A program made the translations under genes and the position numbers. Shown piece by piece: positions 15,604-19,848 of a stretch of DNA of 19,848 bases. The stretch covers positions 1 through 19,848 of the forward strand of contig CALMWI010000122.1 in NCBI GenBank assembly GCA_937873545.1, written 5' to 3'. This DNA is from an uncultured bacterium. GTDB lineage: Bacteria > UBA4055. Positions within the stretch are counted from its first letter, which is position 1. Every line of letters starts with the position of its first letter. Below the pieces are notes generated by a model. It saw only the letters and a program-made list of their open reading frames with translations. It was not told where the DNA came from and ran no database searches.

Positions 15604-17604
15604 ATGAAGAATGATTTTAAAGCACAGATACTTGAAGGAATACCTGAAGAGCTTCCCGAACCTCAGCTTTACGATAAAACTATAAATCACGCGCCTAAAA
15701 GAAAGGACATCCTGACTAAAACCGAAAAAAAACTCGCGCTGAAGAACGCTCTCAGATATTTTGATAAAAAGCATCATAAAACACTTGCCCCCGAGTTTCT
15801 TGAGGAATTGAATAACTACGGAAGGATCTATATGTACAGATTCAGACCTTCATATAAGATAACTGCCCGTTCAATAAATGAATTCCCGCACAGATCGGTT
15901 CAGGCGGCGGCTGTTATGCTCATGGTGTCGAACAATCTGGATTACGCGGTCGCACAGCATCCTCATGAACTTATAACTTACGGCGGCAACGGCGCAGTAT
16001 TTCAGAACTGGGCTCAATACAGGCTTACAATGAAGTACCTCGCCGAAATGACCGATGAACAAACGCTGGTCATGTATTCGGGTCATCCTATGGGACTGTT
16101 CCCTTCCCATAAAGATGCTCCGAGGGTCGTAGTGACCAACGGTATGGTGATCCCCAACTATTCAAAACCTGATCACTGGGAAAAATTCAATGCTCTCGGA
16201 GTTTCGCAGTACGGTCAGATGACCGCAGGTTCATACATGTATATCGGGCCGCAGGGCATCGTTCACGGAACGACCATCACTGTGCTCAACGCAGGCAGAA
16301 AGATCGGGAATGACGGTCTCGGCGGAAAGCTGTTCGTGACTTCAGGACTTGGAGGCATGAGCGGTGCGCAGGCAAAAGCTTCTGTGATAGCAGGCGCTAT
16401 CGGAGTTATCGCCGAGATCAATCCGAAGGCTGTAAGAACCAGGCATTCTCAGGGCTGGGTCGATGAAGTATATTCAGACCTTAATGAACTTATAAAAAGA
16501 ATTAACAAAGCCAGAAAAAATAAAGAGGCCGTTTCGCTGGCTTATCAGGGCAACATTGTTGACCTTTGGGAGAAATTCGCAAAAGACGGGATCAAAGTTG
16601 AATTAGGTTCAGATCAGACTTCGCTGCACAACCCGTGGTCGGGCGGATATTATCCCGCAGGACTGACTTTTGAAGAGTCTAATAAGCTGATGGCTTCCGA
16701 TCCGGATAAATTCAGAAAGAAAGTTCAGGAAAGCCTTAAAAGGCAGGTCGCCGCAATAAACAAGCTTACCGCGAAAGGAATGTATTTCTTTGATTACGGA
16801 AACGCGTTCCTGCTCGAATCATCAAGAGCCGGGGCTGATATACTTAAGAATGACGGCAGCTTTAAATATCCTTCGTATGTTCAGGACATTATGGGACCGA
16901 TGTGTTTTGATTACGGTTTCGGGCCTTTCAGATGGGTCTGCACATCATCAGATCCGGAAGATCTTGATAAAACTGATATCATTGCGATGAAAGTACTTGA
17001 AAGAATAGCTAAAACAGCTCCTGCTGAGATCATGCAGCAGATGAAGGATAATATCAGATGGATAAAAGAAGCTAAAAAGAACAGACTTGTCGTAGGCTCT
17101 CAGGCAAGGATCCTTTACGCTGATGCGGAAGGCAGGATAAAAATAGCCAAAGCTTTTAACGACGCCATTAAAAAGGGCGAAATATCTGCTCCTGTAGTAC
17201 TCGGCCGCGATCATCACGATGTGTCAGGCACTGATTCTCCATACAGAGAAACTTCAAATATTTACGACGGTTCGCAGTTCACCGCCGATATGGCCATTCA
17301 GAATGTTATAGGCGATTCATTCAGAGGAGCGACCTGGGTGTCTATCCACAACGGAGGCGGAGTCGGCTGGGGTGAAGTTATCAACGGCGGTTTCGGAATG
17401 GTCTTAGACGGTTCTAAGGATGCCGAAAGAAGGCTGAAATCCATGCTCTTCTGGGATGTGAACAACGGCATTTCAAGGAGAAGCTGGGCGCGTAATGAAG
17501 GCGCGGTCTTTGCGATTAAAAGAGCTATGAAGGAGAATCCGGCGCTGAAAGTAACTGTGCCGAACTTTGCGGACGACAGCCTAATCGATAAGCTGATCAA
17601 ATAA
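15604..17604 (+). CDS. hutU: Urocanate hydratase, long form
   Basis: This 666-residue enzyme carries out the second step of histidine breakdown: urocanate plus water gives 4-imidazolone-5-propionate, using tightly bound NAD+. Signatures include HPHELITYGGNGAVFQNW (119-136), MYSGHPMGLFPS (157-168), the dinucleotide-binding GLGGMSGAQ (248-256) and GPFRWVC with Cys446, which corresponds to the active-site cysteine. The length matches the longer bacterial/eukaryotic form (about 660-680) rather than the 555-residue Pseudomonas type. GGAG (15594-15597) gives a good ribosome site 6 bases before the ATG. hutH, hutI and other hut genes are absent on both sides. Instead a radical SAM gene overlaps the stop codon (TAATG). 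Confidence 0.96.
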   Translation: MKNDFKAQILEGIPEELPEPQLYDKTINHAPKRKDILTKTEKKLALKNALRYFDKKHHKTLAPEFLEELNNYGRIYMYRFRPSYKITARSINEFPHRSVQAAAVMLMVSNNLDYAVAQHPHELITYGGNGAVFQNWAQYRLTMKYLAEMTDEQTLVMYSGHPMGLFPSHKDAPRVVVTNGMVIPNYSKPDHWEKFNALGVSQYGQMTAGSYMYIGPQGIVHGTTITVLNAGRKIGNDGLGGKLFVTSGLGGMSGAQAKASVIAGAIGVIAEINPKAVRTRHSQGWVDEVYSDLNELIKRINKARKNKEAVSLAYQGNIVDLWEKFAKDGIKVELGSDQTSLHNPWSGGYYPAGLTFEESNKLMASDPDKFRKKVQESLKRQVAAINKLTAKGMYFFDYGNAFLLESSRAGADILKNDGSFKYPSYVQDIMGPMCFDYGFGPFRWVCTSSDPEDLDKTDIIAMKVLERIAKTAPAEIMQQMKDNIRWIKEAKKNRLVVGSQARILYADAEGRIKIAKAFNDAIKKGEISAPVVLGRDHHDVSGTDSPYRETSNIYDGSQFTADMAIQNVIGDSFRGATWVSIHNGGGVGWGEVINGGFGMVLDGSKDAERRLKSMLFWDVNNGISRRSWARNEGAVFAIKRAMKENPALKVTVPNFADDSLIDKLIK

Positions 17605-19529
17605 TGTGTAAAAAGATACTTTTCACCCAGTTCGGAGTTCCCGGACTTGATACGCTTGAGTATAAATCAAATATCCCGCTCGCTGCGGGATATTTATTTG
17701 CTTATTCAAAGAAGAAATTTCACGATAAAGAATTTATTATCACGCCGAGAGTTTATACGGATGTGCTTAACGATGACGCATATTTTGAATACGTCAGCAT
17801 GATAAATCCCGACCTTTTTCTTTTCTCTCTGTATGTCTGGAACATTGAAAGAACCCTCAGGTTATGCGGCAGCCTTATCAGAAAATATCCGAATGCGAAA
17901 TTCCTTTTCGGCGGGCCTGAAGTCAATCCGGACAACAGCTTTCTGCTTAATGATCCGGCTTTCACGGCAGGGATAGTCGGCAAGGGTGAGCTTCCCCTTA
18001 TGGATTATCTTAAAGGCATCCCCTTAAAAAATATCAGCGGCGCGCTAACAAAGGAATTCTTCAATCCTGCCGGCAAGATCAAAACAGAATTCGCGCCTGA
18101 CGATAATCCTTATATCGCCGGACTGATCGAGCATACACCTGATACTTCGATGTATTTTGAAACTGTCCGCGGATGTCCGTTCAAATGCGGTTTCTGTTAC
18201 TACAATAAGGTCTATGATAAACCCGTGTCTATGAACAGGGATCATCTTGAAATATATCTTGATTATGCGAGAAAGAACGGACTGAGGGAAATTTTCCTGC
18301 TCGATCCTTCATTCAACGCGCAGAGCAGATTCGATGACCTTCTGGACAGGCTTACAGCTCTGAACAGCGACGTTTTTTTTGAATTCAACACCGAGCTAAG
18401 AGCAGATCTTCTCACTGATGCGCAGATAAAGAAGCTGCGAAAATTGAATCTGCTCGAAGCTGAAATAGGTCTTCAGACCACAAATCCGCATGCTATTGAA
18501 ATTATGAACAGATCTGGTTCGGTTGAAAAAACCATTGCTAATTCAAAGAAGATGTTCAGCCTCGGGATGAAACCGAAGATCGACCTGATTCTCGGCCTGC
18601 CGGGAGACACGCTTGAAAGCTTCAGAAGATCGGTGGACAGAGTTTTTGAAGAAGGTCTTTATGAAGACATTCAGGTTTTCAGGCTTTCGATCCTTTCAGG
18701 CACAGATTTTTCCGTCAGCCGTAAAAGATACGGAATCGAGGCTGATGATATGCCTCCTTATCATGTTCTATCGGTGAATGATTTTACCGAAGATGAAATG
18801 CTTGAAGCTATAGACTATGCCCGGGAAAAATTCGATACAGAGCTGTATTACATACCTTCATTCCTGCTCTCATGCGATTTCAGATACCTGAGAATAGAAA
18901 ATTTCGTTCGGTTCGATTCAGATATAAAGCCGGTTCATAAGATAATTTTTTCGGATTACGGGGACGATTCGTATAAAAGTATCAAAAACCTTTGCGAAAG
19001 TCTTGTGCTGCATTTTAAAATTGAAGATCCTAAAAAAGAATATGCGGATGTCTGCGGAGTTCTCGACTATTTTTCTAAGCAAAAGCCCGATTCGGTCTAT
19101 CAGATCATACTTGAATTCACTAAAGATTTTTCTAAAAAGCATTTTGATTTGATTTCCAAACATATCAGCTATAAATGCGCCTATCTTGACAGGGACGCGT
19201 CCGCTTATTTCGGCGACTGCACGGTTTCAACAAGAGTTGCGGTAGTTCTTAATAGAAAATACATAGGAAGCAGGCTGTATAAGAATATCAGAAAAGAAAC
19301 TGATGTTTTTATAGCAATATCCGATTTAAGCGGAAGTGATGCTGAGAACATCGCCGACGAACATAAAATATATGTAAAAGGTCAGAAACAGGAAAGCATA
19401 TTCAGACTGCTTAAGAAAAATGATCTTCTTACTGAATTTGTCATATTCGATTCATTCAGATATGAGTATAAAAAATATGAGATCACAGGCAGCGGCAGAC
19501 TTTATTATCCGCATTCGGTTGAAATATAA
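17604..19529 (+). CDS. B12-binding-domain-type radical SAM protein with uncharacterised C-terminal region
   Basis: The protein has 641 residues. Residues about 1-140 resemble the Rossmann-like cobalamin-binding domain of class B radical SAM enzymes: IPLAAGYLFAY near 24-34, then FLFSLYVWNIERTL and FLFGGPEV. The DxHxxG motif for base-off B12 binding is not seen, so B12 binding is not assured. The radical SAM core (about 180-380) has GCPFKCGFC with C191, C195 and C198 for the 4Fe-4S cluster, and later LGLPGDT. The layout recalls proteins with a DUF4080-type tail. The last 220 residues match nothing I recognise. Translation starts inside the hutU stop (TAATG) with no good ribosome site, so it depends on hutU translation. 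The reaction is unknown; methyl transfer or ring chemistry is typical for the class. Confidence 0.88.
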   Translation: MCKKILFTQFGVPGLDTLEYKSNIPLAAGYLFAYSKKKFHDKEFIITPRVYTDVLNDDAYFEYVSMINPDLFLFSLYVWNIERTLRLCGSLIRKYPNAKFLFGGPEVNPDNSFLLNDPAFTAGIVGKGELPLMDYLKGIPLKNISGALTKEFFNPAGKIKTEFAPDDNPYIAGLIEHTPDTSMYFETVRGCPFKCGFCYYNKVYDKPVSMNRDHLEIYLDYARKNGLREIFLLDPSFNAQSRFDDLLDRLTALNSDVFFEFNTELRADLLTDAQIKKLRKLNLLEAEIGLQTTNPHAIEIMNRSGSVEKTIANSKKMFSLGMKPKIDLILGLPGDTLESFRRSVDRVFEEGLYEDIQVFRLSILSGTDFSVSRKRYGIEADDMPPYHVLSVNDFTEDEMLEAIDYAREKFDTELYYIPSFLLSCDFRYLRIENFVRFDSDIKPVHKIIFSDYGDDSYKSIKNLCESLVLHFKIEDPKKEYADVCGVLDYFSKQKPDSVYQIILEFTKDFSKKHFDLISKHISYKCAYLDRDASAYFGDCTVSTRVAVVLNRKYIGSRLYKNIRKETDVFIAISDLSGSDAENIADEHKIYVKGQKQESIFRLLKKNDLLTEFVIFDSFRYEYKKYEITGSGRLYYPHSVEI

Positions 19530-19564
19530 AAAAAGTCCCGCATTATTACGGGACCTGATCTTTT
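19528..19564. terminator. Bidirectional intrinsic terminator
   Basis: GTCCCG (19535-19540) and CGGGAC (19549-19554) form a perfect 6-bp GC-rich stem with an 8-base loop. On the minus strand seven T residues follow at once (19534-19528), ending the aminopeptidase transcript. On the plus strand TTTT follows after six bases (19561-19564), ending the hutU/radical SAM transcript less strongly. It sits exactly between two convergent genes. Confidence 0.88.
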
Positions 19565-19581
19565 AATATTTCAATTTCTGA

Positions 19582-19848
19582 CTAATATTCCAGAAAGCCT
19601 TTCATAGCTTCTTTCATCCAGTAATGATCTTCCACTCCGGCAGTTTCACGCGCCGAATGCATTGCGAGCATAGTATTGCCCACATCAACCGTTCTTATCC
19701 CGAGATTTGACGAGATCATAGAACCAATAGTCCCGCCGCCGCGCATATCAGCCCTGTTCACGAATTTCTGATACGGTATCTTTTTATCCCTGCAGATCAT
19801 CTCAAAAACCGCGGAGGATTCTATAGTTGTCGCATAGCTTGTATTGGC
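19582..19848 (-). CDS. M18-family aminopeptidase (3' end only)
   Basis: The last 88 codons of a zinc aminopeptidase gene are visible, and the frame stays open to the right edge, so the start is outside the window. The residues match the C-terminus of the M18 (aspartyl aminopeptidase-like) family: SYATTIESSAVFE, VPYQKF-like IPYQKFVNRADMRGG, GTIGSMISS, VDVGNTMLAMHSARETAG and a closing EDHYWM helix. The His of AMHSARE is a family metal ligand and is present. The family forms large cytosolic dodecamers that remove N-terminal residues, often acidic ones. It ends 28 bases from the shared terminator hairpin. No other partial gene overlaps it. Confidence 0.95.
   Translation of the reverse strand, partial: ANTSYATTIESSAVFEMICRDKKIPYQKFVNRADMRGGGTIGSMISSNLGIRTVDVGNTMLAMHSARETAGVEDHYWMKEAMKGFLEY

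Noticed and set aside
1..19848. Mobile elements, CRISPR arrays, toxin-antitoxin or phage defence systems
   Set aside because: I found no transposase, integrase, regularly spaced direct repeats, terminal inverted repeats or known defence genes. The DUF234 ATPase alone is not evidence of defence.

Overview
The window is an ordinary bacterial chromosomal segment, packed at nearly one gene per kilobase and moderately AT-rich by eye (about 40% G+C). It reads with the standard genetic code: TAA, TAG and TGA all serve as ordinary stops. The organism looks Gram-negative (diderm). It has a Pss/Psd route to phosphatidylethanolamine, a membrane-anchored HtrA protease, the long form of urocanate hydratase, and a tRNA gene without an encoded CCA. 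The gene mix suggests an uncultured lineage near the Bacteroidetes/FCB group or a similar candidate phylum, but no marker here settles this.

Layout. (1) At 1-2722 (+) are two carbohydrate ABC permease genes: the 3' end of a MalF-type gene, then a MalG-type gene whose first extracytoplasmic loop carries about 500 extra residues made of tandem repeats. (2) At 2734-4056 (-) is a standalone DUF234-type AAA ATPase. (3) At 4182-7208 (-) is a two-gene unit: a 909-residue protein joining a GH106-like glycosidase to a complete PhzF domain, and a small cysteine-rich DUF3795 protein. (4) At 7245-7318 (+) is a CAT-anticodon tRNA. (5) At 7329-13790 (-) is a tight seven-gene run, in transcription order htrA, psd, pssA, ribE, ribBA, a methyltransferase interrupted by one in-frame TGA, and corA. 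It joins envelope quality control, PE synthesis, riboflavin synthesis and Mg2+ transport. (6) At 13869-15500 (-) is an ABC-F ATPase. (7) At 15604-19529 (+) are hutU and a start/stop-overlapping B12-binding-type radical SAM protein. (8) At 19582-19848 (-) is the 3' end of an M18 aminopeptidase gene, facing the radical SAM gene across a bidirectional terminator.

The sugar permeases and the intracellular GH106-like enzyme may belong to one carbohydrate-use locus, although the ATPase gene lies between them on the opposite strand from the permeases. Several promoter candidates share the form TTGnnn-N17-TATATT, which suggests a conventional sigma70-like housekeeping promoter. The most unusual items are the repeat-filled permease loop, the GH106-PhzF fusion, the single in-frame TGA in an otherwise intact methyltransferase, and the coupling of urocanate hydratase to a radical SAM enzyme. 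I see no mobile element, CRISPR array, phage gene or defence system.
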